In this document: piece after piece, positions 1 through 10,600 of the stretch | Position numbering within the stretch: position 1 is the stretch's first letter | Layout: each line of letters starts with the position of its first letter | Assembly (NCBI RefSeq): GCF_023278565.1 | Contig: NC_064677.1 | Span: 6,634,001 to 6,698,000, forward strand | Direction of reading: 5' to 3' | DNA from: Colletotrichum lupini | Taxonomy: Eukaryota; Ascomycota; Sordariomycetes; Glomerellales; Glomerellaceae | DNA: 64,000 nucleotides | Made by a program: the position numbers and the translations under genes | The notes under the pieces: model-generated | Database searches by the model: none | What the model was told of the DNA's origin: nothing | Seen by the model: the letters and a program-made list of their open reading frames with translations, nothing else

Positions 1-385
1 GATGGGCCGTCTCATAAACGGATAGGGGATGGTAGCATATGGGACAATATGCTCACTTGGGCACGATGATTATCATCAGGCCTCAAACATTTGATAGGAG
101 AGCTGGCGTGAGGCAGTTAGTCGTGATCACAAAAGTTGGCAACTCACATTTGCTCTGCCATTCATGCCGAAAGCGCTGCCGTGGCTTGTGAATGGGTAAA
201 GACAACAAATATGATGTACCTATATCCCGTAATCAGTGATGACTGATAATACTTCGCTGCCAACATCTGACAAACAAGACATCAAATGCGCAAATGGTAT
301 CATTGATATGAAGTTGCTGAAACAACATTACTGTACAAGTTTGCTCCTCGTCGCTGCGCCAACCTCGACCGAAATGTGCCCCTTC
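1..385. other. 3' flank of the first gene, no gene seen
   Basis: This non-coding flank lies downstream of the minus-strand gene that ends at 386. Short open frames overlap it on the plus strand, but they have no codon structure or recognisable motif. I see no RNA gene or repeat here. Confidence 0.5.
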
Positions 386-2065
386 TTACACCTGAAGCAA
401 CGAAGCCAACCCAGCAACAGGCGGCTCAACCTGCACCAACAGCTCCCTGGTCCGCCGTATCCTCTCCTTGACGACCTTCTCCTCCGCCGCCCACCTGCTC
501 TCCTCGGTCTTGGTCTCCGTCCAGAACCCAAACGCGGATTTCGCCGGCGCGGCCTGGTTCTTGGCCTCCTCTTCTCTGGCTAAGCTAGCCACCATGGCAG
601 ACCAGTTCTGCAGTCCCGTGCCGAGACACTCGCGGCACGTCTTGCGGGCCTCCTTGTCGCCGCCAATCGGACCGAGCTTGCGCAGCTGCTCCTCGGCGAG
701 GTCAACTGCGTCGCGCGTCCACGCGAGGCCCTCGTCGCGGTTCGCGGCCTGCTTCTTGGAAGAGGAATCCTTGGCGGCTGCCGCGGCGGCGTAGATGATT
801 TCGCCAATGTAGAGGTTCAGCCCTGCCTCTTCACAGAGTTCCTTCGGGTGGCGCCAGGGAGGGCGGGTGCCGTCGTCCGGTGGCGCGGGGTACCTGGGTG
901 CCTGTGCTAGGTTCCGTATCCTCTGCCACAGCGTCGCGGGCGTCTCTGTGGGACGTTCTTGACCCGGGAGAGGAACCTGGGGTAGGGCGCGGCGGGCGCG
1001 GAGGACGGAGATGAAGATGGGGAGGGCGGCATTGACGTCGTCGTTGCGCGCCTTGTGGAGGGCGACGGAGGTGAGGACGGTCAGCACGTTCTCGGACGGC
1101 AACGTCGTCTTCTTCTCGTTGATGGTGTAGGTGCGGAGATCGACGAGGGGAGGGTCGCTCGGGGCGGTCGCGGTAGCTAGGGTGAGCGCCCACTGGTACA
1201 TGCGCTCGGCGGCGTCGGGCATCTGCTTGTAGTCGAGGAAGGAGGCGTAAGCGAGGGCGGCGTCCATCTTTTGTCGGTCGGTGAAGCCCTTTGTGGTGAG
1301 GATGCGGAGGTAGTGGTTCTCGGCGGGCTCGTAGGCAACTTCGCAGTCCTCTTCGCGGGGCGCGCTCTCCGCGCCAGGAGGAATGGGTTTCGGGTGCGGG
1401 TTGGAAGGGCCCAAGACGACGTCGGCGGGGAATATAATGTTTCTCGTCCGGTCCTTGACCCAGCCGTCGAGCTGCTCCGCCGCCTGCGCCATGAGCATCA
1501 ACACCTCGTAGTAGCCCCGCCTCCAGTTCTCGCTCTTGGCCGAGACGTCCTTGCCCGCGTTGCCGATGCCGTCGATGGATAGAGGTTCGTCGAGAAGCTC
1601 CCGGATCGCCGCGCCGTCGATATCCGGGTTCTCCAGCCGAGCCAGCGCGCCTCTGCATGTCACGATGACCTCGACCCAGTTCACGCTGTGGCCGGGTGTA
1701 TCTCGGGCAGCATTCTTGGCGCCACGAATGCCCATGCGCGTCAGGTAGGACCACTCGTGCGGCGTGGGGTATTCCTTCTCCAGTCCTTCCTGGTTCAGCA
1801 GGAAGACGATGCCGAGGATGCAGAGGGCGCCGCCCCAGATGGAGACATTATAGCGTAAGAAGAGACGGCCCTCGTAGCGCAGGAAGCGCTTCTTTTCTGT
1901 GGTGAAGTAGCGGGCCCGCGGCGCCGTGACGACGGGAATCGAGAGGAAGGGAAGCTGTGGCCTGCTGCGGGAGGTGAGGGATGTGTTGCTCGTAAAGGGC
2001 CGGGTGGTCTGGAGCCGGAAGAGCCTCTGGAGGAGGATTCGGCGGAGGGCTAGGCGCTGGCGCAT
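386..2065 (-). CDS. Mitochondrial inner-membrane TPR-like protein (often mislabelled 'MFS maltose permease')
   Basis: This is a single-exon gene of 559 residues, with its ATG at 2065 and a TAA at 388-386. The first 50 residues are rich in Arg, Ser, Thr and Leu and almost free of acidic residues, as expected of a mitochondrial presequence. One hydrophobic segment follows at about residues 74-90 (around SIWGGALCILGIVFLL). The rest is soluble and helical, with TPR-like pairs at roughly 170-400 and a charged C-terminal helix. Sordariomycete homologues of this layout (presequence, one membrane span, an EYPTPHEWSYLTR-like motif) are known to me. They are widely annotated as MFS maltose permease, which the sequence contradicts because only one span is present. 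The role is unknown; an inner-membrane protein exposing a TPR domain is an inference. The gene is divergent from the dehydratase gene, sharing a roughly 0.5-kb upstream region. Confidence 0.75.
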   Translation of the reverse strand: MRQRLALRRILLQRLFRLQTTRPFTSNTSLTSRSRPQLPFLSIPVVTAPRARYFTTEKKRFLRYEGRLFLRYNVSIWGGALCILGIVFLLNQEGLEKEYPTPHEWSYLTRMGIRGAKNAARDTPGHSVNWVEVIVTCRGALARLENPDIDGAAIRELLDEPLSIDGIGNAGKDVSAKSENWRRGYYEVLMLMAQAAEQLDGWVKDRTRNIIFPADVVLGPSNPHPKPIPPGAESAPREEDCEVAYEPAENHYLRILTTKGFTDRQKMDAALAYASFLDYKQMPDAAERMYQWALTLATATAPSDPPLVDLRTYTINEKKTTLPSENVLTVLTSVALHKARNDDVNAALPIFISVLRARRALPQVPLPGQERPTETPATLWQRIRNLAQAPRYPAPPDDGTRPPWRHPKELCEEAGLNLYIGEIIYAAAAAAKDSSSKKQAANRDEGLAWTRDAVDLAEEQLRKLGPIGGDKEARKTCRECLGTGLQNWSAMVASLAREEEAKNQAAPAKSAFGFWTETKTEESRWAAEEKVVKERIRRTRELLVQVEPPVAGLASLLQV

Positions 2066-2584
2066 CGTGGCTGCGGGCCAAGGAAACTTCAGATCGGGAG
2101 TGTTGTCGTGTTCATGCGGTTGTGAGGCTCATTGGTTCCTGGCAGGTGTCCGTCGGTGGTTGTGTCGTAGTTGACTTCTCTGCGGTAGAATTAAACATTC
2201 GGGAAGCTCAGAGCTTGAAGTGACCAGGGAGCTTCCAGTCCGAAGTGGTCGATGCATCCAAGATTCGATGCCGAAGTGGGGCCACTCATGGCCGGTGCGG
2301 TCGGTGGTGTCGGTGGGCGAATGTTCCGCTGTCAGCTGGAATTGGAGATGCTGATTGGTCACTCACCTACAGCAACTTTTTTTTTCTCCTTTGACCGGCG
2401 AAAGTGCAATAGAAGCCTGACTTGAAGGTACTGCTTAGACCCATCGACAGTGACATTGAGAGGGTCCTCCCGAAGCTCGTGTAAGACTGGCTTGACAGAA
2501 AGCCACTCAAGGCACTCCCTCTCCCTGTTGACGTGACACTTCACTAAGCTCATCATCTTGCATGATGGGTGTGCGAGATTGAAA
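2066..2584. promoter_or_regulatory. Shared upstream region of two divergent genes
   Basis: About 520 bp separates the two opposing start codons, so both promoters must lie here. No clear TATA box or known operator is visible. A run of nine T residues is near 2377-2386. The assignment rests on gene orientation only. Confidence 0.45.
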
Positions 2585-4221
2585 ATGTCTTCATTTTTCT
2601 CTAAAGCGGTGTCAAGTCCGCATGCGCAACTGGCGGCAACTGCAGTGTTGTCAGGCGCCACGGTAGCATGTTTCATCCTTGGCTACCAAGCATTCGAAAG
2701 AAAAGAACGGATTCAAGATCTCAAAAAGTCCATCCCTTCCTCTCCCGAGGAAGCTGCCAAGGTAACTGGACCGTAAACATCATAACATGAACCTCTAAAC
2801 TAATCACATCTCACAGCTCACTCGGTATGGCGCCGCATCGCCCCCAGTAGACAAGGAGGATGCCCGCAACCAGGCCCTCGCCAGGAGAGCACAGGCCGGC
2901 GACTTTGACGAGGAACTCATTCTCGAACAACTCGCCCGCAACAGGGTCTTCCTGAAAGACGACGGTCTGCAAAAGCTCCGCAACGCCTTCGTCATCGTCG
3001 TCGGCTGCGGCGGCGTCGGCTCCCACTGTACCGCCGCCCTCGCCCGCTCAGGCGTCTCCAAGATCCGCCTCATCGACTTCGACCAGGTCACCCTCAGCTC
3101 CCTCAACCGACACGCCGTCGCCACACTGGCGGACGTCGGCATCCCCAAAGTACAGTGCCTCTATCGCCGCCTCATCGCCATCGCCCCCTGGGCCAAGTAC
3201 GAGCTCAAGAACCAAAAGTTTGAAAAGATTGCCGCCGACGCGCTGCTTGCGCCCTGGGCCGAGGACAGACAGAAGCCGGACTACGTCGTCGACGCGATTG
3301 ATAACATTGATACAAAGGTCGCTCTGCTCAAGTACTGCCACGATCACGGCATCCCCGTCATCTCCTCCATGGGAGCCGGTGCCAAGGGCGATCCCACGCG
3401 CGTTAACGTCGGCGATATCGGAGCCAGCACCGACGACGGGCTTTCCAGAGCTACTCGCAGGAAGCTGAAGCTGCAGGGCGTGACGGGTGGTATTCCTGTC
3501 GTGTACTCGACTGAGGTCGCCGGCGAGGGCAAGGCTGCTCTGTTGCCGCTCGACGAAGAAGAGTTCAAGAAGGGCCAGGTCGGCGATCTCAGTGTTTTGC
3601 CGACTTTCAGAGTCCGCATTCTGCCCGTGCTTGGAACCATGCCCGCCGTCTTCGGATACATTGCCGCGAACCACGTCATTCTCAGCATTTCAGGTAAGAA
3701 AAACCCATGAAGCGAATACATCTGATCTCACAAGGCTAACAAAGCTTCTAGGATACCCCCTCGATTATGTCCCGGCCAAGAACCGCGACAAGCTCTACAC
3801 AGACATTGTCGCGTTCGTCCAAGGCTCCGAGACGAGAATCGTCCACCACAGATTCGGCATCGAAGAGTCCAAGGGTCTCCGTATCCCAGTCTCCCTCGGC
3901 GACGCCGCCTTCTTGACCGAGGAGCTGTGGAAGGGACGCAGCGCCGTCACCGGTCTCATCAACAGACTCGTGCTGGTACGGTGGAGACGGCCCGAGGGCC
4001 AGACCAAGCTGCGCATTGGGGAGGGCGCCGAGGAGCAGAAGTGGTCCAACATTCGCTTCCGCGACTTGGTGTGTATGACTAGAGACGAGGCTCTCCGCCA
4101 CGAGAAGGAGTACCTTAAGAAGGACGATACCAAGTTGGAGGACCTGTACGATGCGGACGTGATTGCCCGGATAGAGGCTAGGTTGAAGGAAGCTATCGAG
4201 GTCGAGAAGGATAGACTTTGA
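2585..4221 (+). CDS. tRNA threonylcarbamoyladenosine dehydratase (TcdA/Tcd1-Tcd2 family, E1-like)
   Basis: This protein should catalyse ATP-dependent cyclisation of t6A to ct6A at position 37 of ANN-decoding tRNAs. There are three exons, 2585-2761, 2817-3693 and 3752-4221, giving 507 residues. Both introns have GT-AG borders and the joined frame is exact. I prefer the ATG at 2585 over an in-frame one at 2558, because MSS followed by a hydrophobic segment matches fungal relatives. A membrane segment at residues about 11-32 fits the outer-mitochondrial-membrane location of the yeast enzymes. The Rossmann ATP site VVGCGGVGSH is encoded near 3000. Downstream are the DxDxV-type segment (LIDFDQV), the DAIDNIDTK motif and the family signature GGIPVVYSTE at about 3487. 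A conserved GYPLDYVP spans the second intron. The C-terminal extension has acidic and basic helices. Yeast enzymes are somewhat shorter (about 430-450 residues). Confidence 0.9.
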
Positions 4222-5830
4222 GTAGAGAGTACATTTTAGAACCATATCACGAGTGTATGATTGAAAACCATACGTCTAGCTTTTTCCTCGTTCAGATGAC
4301 CCTCAAGCATATTCTCAATGCTAGCTCCGGAGAGACCAAGGTGTGGCTGGTGGTGCCATGTAGATGTGGCTGTGCGAAATTAAAGTGGAGGGCGCCCAAA
4401 GCTCCCATCGTCACGCGGCGCGCCTGACTGGACTTCATCAACCGCGACTTGCTTCTTCCACCCTCAACCGAAGAGGTCTCCCGAATGCGACCTCTGCCAC
4501 CATTGACACAAAAGATGGGCGCGGAATTTCCGAGTGTTTATTCTGAGCACAGTCTGTTGGATCCAGAGTTCCCGCTGCCAAACCCAGTGCCTTGAATAGG
4601 TAAGCTACTTTGTGTAGAAAATGAAATTCGGGGCCATTATGGCTGACCCCATCCCAGCAACTACTCTCCAGCCTCAGCTTCAATATGGCGCGGAAATGTT
4701 TCTAACATTATCTCCTGACGGGTTTCTCTCTGGCTCAAAGCAGCTACTTGCGCAAATTCTCGAGTGAGATTTGGCAAGACTCCCCTCCCAGGAGCGCGGC
4801 GGATATTTTTTTCCCATGCTGTCTTTTTTTCGACAACGCCAAGTTGGTTTCCTTTTTGTTCCCACCATGCTCTGCCAGTAATTTTCGCCCATTTTCTCGT
4901 CCACCTAATACACCTTCCTTACCCCCTTCCCTCACTCCGCCTGCATTGATGAAAGCTTTCACAAACGGTTACGGGACCATCGGGTTCTGCGGTTTTGCAA
5001 CGGAACCCTCCACTCGATGGCAAGACCAGCACCAAAGAACAGAGATCTGAGCAGGCACCCATCTGGGTTTCCCCAGCATGGGATGTTTTCGCTGCGTTTG
5101 CTGCAACAGCTGGCGCCACGTTTCTTCGAAATCTCGTGCCGCAATGACGACAATCTGCAGTTACCTAGAAGCATTTCCTCCTCGTGCGTCACTGCGGGCA
5201 CTCTTTTCGGAGGCGCTTGCCGTGTCTGCCTCGGAGAGAACTTGCTCGTGACAGGACACAATATAGTTTTCAATCGGAGCTGGCCGGTAAGTCGACAACA
5301 GCCTTTGACGGTTTACTCATTGCTATGGTGATGGAGGGCTAACGTCGATTGCAGATTTCGAGAACTGCCAGCCTAGCAGCCTACGCAGCAAACACGATAT
5401 AGAATTGCCCGGTGATGACCATAGTCCAAATAAGCCAAAGTTGCAGACAGCACGATGGGTTTACAGCCCTCGGTCGTTGTCCGTGAGAACATGAGAGAGC
5501 TAATCTGAGGGCAAATTCATATCGTCGAGGTAAGTGATGTTTCAGCATGTCGGGTATGGGTCTCAGGGCATCTCTCTCTGTCACCTGCAGGTTCGGGATG
5601 GTGTTTTCCTACGACGCAATGGACTTAATTGACGCTTAATCGTGTCATTCATCGAGATGGCAAGCTCCTCTTGTATCATCAGCCTAAGCTTGGATCAATA
5701 CCTTACCTTGGCAAAGTTGTAACATTCACCAATAAACAGGCAAGGACTATCCCCCTCTGCCATTCCCTTGACATGCTATAAGAACCTCGGATAGCTCGAG
5801 GGTGACCAGCATCTCACACCCGACTATCTA
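4222..5830. other. Intergenic region, no gene seen
   Basis: This is the 3' flank of the dehydratase gene. Open frames up to about 100 codons occur on both strands, for example 4959-5273 (-) and 5017-5331 (+). They overlap each other and show no domain, signal peptide or splice structure that I can defend. Confidence 0.4.
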
Positions 5831-5839
5831 AAAAGCTAG

Positions 5840-6040
5840 ATTACTTAATCAATTCAAGTTACGATAACAATAACAAAAACCAAAAGAGTTCACCCCCCCG
5901 GTGGCGAATGGGGGCTACATCTCTGGTGCTCATGCTGGGACTCGAACACGGGACCTCTCTCAAAGCCTTCACCGATTAGGCTGTTCGTGGACTTCAACCA
6001 CTCCACCACCCAGCCAGTTTTGACCTGACCCCCAAGGGGG
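5840..6040 (-). repeat. tRNA-derived SINE-like element
   Basis: On the minus strand this reads as a tRNA-like head followed by a short body and an AT-rich tail. The RNA polymerase III A box (TGGTGGAGTGG, 6008-5998) matches the TRGYNNARNGG consensus. The B box (GTTCGAGTCC, 5947-5938) matches GGTTCGANTCC closely. The T-arm does not fold with five pairs, so a working tRNA is unlikely. Between the boxes AGCCT and AGGCT can form a small hairpin. After a C- and G-rich body the strand runs into a simple tail containing GTTATTGTTATCG. This order (tRNA head, body, simple tail) is typical of SINEs. No second copy is visible in this window and no target duplication could be defined, so a decayed type II tRNA gene remains an alternative. 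Confidence 0.4.
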
Positions 6041-6083
6041 CGCCTGCTGGCTGGTGACAGGAACGGACTTGAGGGGGGGTATA

Positions 6084-6739
6084 AGGGGTTCTCACGGAAG
6101 GCACGGGAAGGTACGACCGTGAGGTGGTATATTCCAAAACGGGTGGGATGAACGTTCGGTGCACTCGCCATCCTCGCATCACGTGCACCTCGAAGCTAGC
6201 GGCTCGACGTCGAAAACTACAGCCATGTGCTCGCACGCTCGATGAATCAACAGGTCTGCCCGTCGTCCAGAGTAGCATCTGTCTGTACGCCATCTGTGAT
6301 GAGCTGGAGTGCGCTGGCCCGGCCATGCTGAGTCTGGGGAATATTAGCTAGCAGTCTATCGCCGGCGTCATCGCCACGGGCACACGCAGCAGCAGCCTTT
6401 TCCACGGCCTCATGTCCAAAGGACGAGTTCGCGCTGTGCATCACGCTGACAACCGGCCAGGCGAAGTCTTGTTTGCCTGACGAAAGTCCACCCTGTTTCG
6501 CACTGCAATCCCTATTTTTCGGAACTCTGAAGATGCGCAAGTCATGTTACATGCCATGCCCGTCTTCACTTTGCGGTGGATACCGAACATTGACGCAGAA
6601 GCCAAGACGCTACACAGCTGGGACCAAGGCGTTCGAATGGTCGACGAAGGAAGTGAGGGGCAGACCGCACTGGGCCAAGAATGTTGTCGAGAAGAGCGTG
6701 CGATTAGCTTCTAGAAGCGTGGCGTATGAGAAAGAATGA
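6084..6739 (+). pseudogene. Broken sugar-1,4-lactone oxidase (ALO/gulonolactone oxidase family)
   Basis: Fragments of an FAD-linked aldonolactone oxidase run in the right order across three frames. HSPS of the flavin-binding loop is at about 6162, ITCTS at about 6178 and ENYSHVLA at about 6213. STGLPVVQSSICLYAICDEL is at about 6247, and LGNIS, a stop, then QSIAGVIATGT at about 6334-6380. The start of the ALO domain (FTLRWIPNIDAEAKTLHSWD) is at about 6567-6630. The C-terminal signature GRPHWAKNV is at about 6658-6685. Intact enzymes oxidise D-arabinono- or L-gulono-1,4-lactone, the last step to erythroascorbate-type compounds. Here the N-terminus is missing, there are several frameshifts and a stop, and roughly 170 residues between the last two blocks are deleted. 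The base composition is normal, so decay was by ordinary mutation rather than RIP. The SINE-like repeat abuts its 5' end. Confidence 0.75.
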
Positions 6740-7638
6740 GGTTGACTCGGAGAGATACGTTTGCCAGGCTATGGTATCGTGAGATGCTCGATCGAGAGAC
6801 CGAGACTTACGCTGGAGGAGATCGGTATTGAGAGAACCTCGGCATGGTGCGGCGGGCTGAGGGACGATGGTACTACTGAGGGTTTGCAATGAAGAGAGCG
6901 TGGGGAAACCATCTCACCCTGCTTCACGGTCGCAGGATAGAACTCAGTGATGTACTGATGAACGCAATCTAACCGCTCACAAAACCAGTAAGTGGTGGTG
7001 TATTCAAGTCCTAGAACACGACATGTTCTAGATATTGAGAAAATGTTAAATGAATGACCCTAGTCCATTAGTGATGCGACGATGTCATTGAGAGCCACGA
7101 GTTGACAAACAAACAAATGCACGATGCACATAATCGGATAAATGAAAGCGCGGTATTGCACTGATACAACGAGGAATATGTACATCGCGTCATCTCTGTA
7201 CCCAAGAGGCACAGGTCGAGATCAACGGTCAACAAACGCTTGGTTACACGAGTGAACTGGGCCCCGATAAGACGCATTTCCCTAATCGGGGCGAATACGG
7301 CTCGCGCAAGCACGAAATCCTTCGTATAAGTCTACCTATGGGCTATGATTGGACAGTCCATTTTGTCTCGAACCCCCAACGCGCAACACTCCTTTCCCTT
7401 GCCCAGACAGTCAGCATTGGCTTCGACCTCAAACAGGAAGCTGGATAAGCAATCTTGTTGCCTTCGAAATGGACTGTTACACAACTCGCTTCATTTATAT
7501 AAGAATCATTCAGACCTCTCACGAGCTCGCAATGGGATAGCTTGCTAGGCTCGCCGTTGTTCCACCTTGAATGGTGGCCGACAACTCAGTATCGCTCGAA
7601 AGGAATCGAATTGTCTTGACGGTCATTACCATCTCGCA
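6740..7638. promoter_or_regulatory. Upstream region of the ABC transporter, no gene seen
   Basis: This stretch separates the lactone oxidase pseudogene from the transporter start. Small overlapping frames (for example 7068-7313 on the minus strand) lack recognisable features. It presumably contains the transporter promoter. No defined operator is visible. Confidence 0.35.
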
Positions 7639-10600
7639 ATGAGCAGAGGCGACGATTACTTCGGCCCGCAGGTGCGCGGCTACTTTGACTTTACCGTCTT
7701 ATTCGAGCAGAGCATACTCTCCATCCTACCGTCCGCTCTCTTCATCCTCCTCGTCCCAGTCCGAATCTCCTCAATTTTACGCAATGGAATCCGCGTCCGC
7801 TCAGGGAAACTTCTATGGCTGAAGCTGGTACTGATCATTCACCCTTGTTGGCCCAACTCTGAAGCAAGAATACTAACGGGATCCCAGTCAGCCGTAACCG
7901 CATTTCTCTGCCTTCAAATAGCCCTCATCACACTATGGTCTCTCCCAACCGCCCCAAAAACAAAAACCTCAGTAGCAGAAAGCGCAATCGCCCTCATCGA
8001 GGCCATCGCAATAGGAGTCCTGTCCTACACAGAACACAAACGCTCTGTCAGGCCGTCCCTGCTTCTCGGCGGGTACCTCGTCCTGACCATCATCCTCGAC
8101 ACCGCGCACGCCAGAACGCTGTGGATCCGGGACGGTCTCACGCCGATCGCAGGCGTTTTCACGGCCTCACTCGCTGTCAAGGCCGTCATGCTCGCGTTGG
8201 AGGAGACGCCGAAGCGCGCGTACCTGCCGGACAGCGAGAAGAATGTCGCGGTGGAGTGCACCACCGGCGTCGTGAGCAGGAGTCTATTCTGGTGGTTGAA
8301 CGGCTTGTTCTTCCAGGGTTTCAGACTTCTCATTGGGTTGGAGGATCTGGGGCCGATTGATCCCAAGTTTGACTCGACGGTTTTGCTTGGTAGACTTGAC
8401 CGGGTGTGGTCCAGGGGTAAGTCTGACACCTGTCTCTCTGCATTCCAAGGAAGGGGAAAAGGAAAGAAACTCAAGCTGATCACAGAGCACCTAGCGGCGA
8501 AAAATAGCAAATGGAGCCTCATCAGAAGCGTATTTTGGGCATACAGAACCACCTTTCTCGCAGCGGTCCTTCCCCGATTACTCTTTGCGGGCTTCATCTT
8601 TTCTCAGCCCTTCCTCGTCAACCAGATTGTAAACTTTGTCGGGAGCCCTCGGACGGAAGACTCACGGAACGTTGCCGGGGGTCTCGTCGGCGCAACGGCG
8701 TTGATATACTGTGGAATTGCTGCAAGTTCTCCCCGCGCCCGTAAAATACTGCCATCTCGGTACCCAGCTAATAAGACGCTTTACCAGGTCTCAAGATGCT
8801 GGTACCAGCACATGACTTTCCAGCTTGTGACGCTCTTCCGCGGCGGTCTCATCTCCCTCATCTTCAAGAAGACGCTCAGCCTCGATGCTTCCATGATCAA
8901 GGACTTGGCGCCCGTGACGCTCATGAGCGTTGACATTGAGGCTATTGCTGCGTCCATGACCTTTATTCACGACGTCTGGGCGGCGGCCATTGAACTCCCG
9001 GTCGGGGTGTATCTGCTTTACCGACAGGTCGGCCCTCCTTGTTTTCTCCTCCTTATTCCAGGCTTGGGTAAGTAGTCGTATCTTGTCTTTCTTGCACCTT
9101 GTTCTGTTTCTTCCAAAGATGCCATAGACATACTAATACACATGTTAGTCTGCACTGCTATCACAAGCAAACTCTCCACCCTCATGGCTCCGGCACGTGT
9201 GGCATGGAACCAAGGCGTGCAGAAGCGTGTCTCCATCACCTCGTCCATGCTCACGCAGATCAAGGGCATCAAGATGATGGGTCTGACGGACCACTTCTCC
9301 GATATCATCCAGAAGCTGCGCGTCTCGGAGCTGAAGCTCTCCACCAAGTTCAGAATCCTCGTCACCGTTCTGAGTATCATCGGTAGATCCTCCCCCTCCC
9401 ACTGACATCGCTTTCTTACCAAGAGAAAACACTGACACAAAGCGTCCCTTCCCAGGCGGAGTTGCACAGCAATTCACTCCAATCGTTATCATCGCCGCCG
9501 CCGTCTTCTGGACAAGAGCGGAGCAAGGGCTCACCATCGCCGAGGCGTTTACAGCTCTTTCCATCATCGTCCTGGTATCGCAGCCCCTCATGAAGCTCAT
9601 CTCGTCCATTATGCAGCTCATGGGTGCCATTGGCTGCTTCACGCGCATTCAAGACTTCCTCCTCTTGGATGAGATTGTCGACCAGCGGCAGATCATCACG
9701 GGCTCTTCCAAGGTTTCTCAGGACTCTGACCGCGCGCTGCCTAGTAGTATGCGCGGCGGCTCCGATTTGCAGCCTCTAACTCCGCAAGCTATCCAGCTGG
9801 CCAATGATAATGAAATTGAGCTTGTGTCCTTGAGGAGGACGGATCGATCCTCCGTCGCCTCGGGCGATACCAACAAGCCCGTGGTCATTATGGAAGATGC
9901 GACGCTAGTTCTGAAAGACGGCATCGAGATGATGAAGAATGTGTCTCTCACCCTTCGACAAGCTACCATATCAATGCTCGTCGGACGTGTAGGTTGCGGA
10001 AAGTCATCGCTGCTGAAAGCCATACTAGGAGAAACCGGCATCTCGACCGGCAGCATCACGCTTCACACCTTGTCTGTCGCCTTTTGCGACCAGTCCGCCT
10101 GGCTGCGCAACGTTTCCATCAAGGACAACGTCATCGGCCAGGCACCTTTCGACCAAGCCTGGTTCTCTGCCGTTGTGCACGCCTGCACGCTAGACGAAGA
10201 CATTGCGCTGTTCTCCAAGGCCGAGGATACCATTGTCGGCACTGGTGGCGTAGCTCTGAGCGGCGGTCAGAAGCAGAGAGTGGTGAGTTTTGACTACTTA
10301 CCGACATGAGCGGTATCATTGTGTTCGCACCGATTAACTCACGCGAAAATGTAACAGGCTTTGGCTCGCGCCGTCTACTCTTGCAGGAAACTCCTTCTTC
10401 TAGACGACGTCTTCAGCGGCCTTGATAATTCAACGTCCAAAGCTGTCTTCCGGCGTCTTCTAGGCCCGGGTGGGCTCCTACGTCAAGCGGGCATGACGGT
10501 GTTGCTCGCAACGAACCATGGTAAGTCTGTTTTACCACGTAACAGCCCAGCGCCCAAGGTGTGACTGACAAGCCCACAGTCAACTTCCTCCGCTCGGCCG

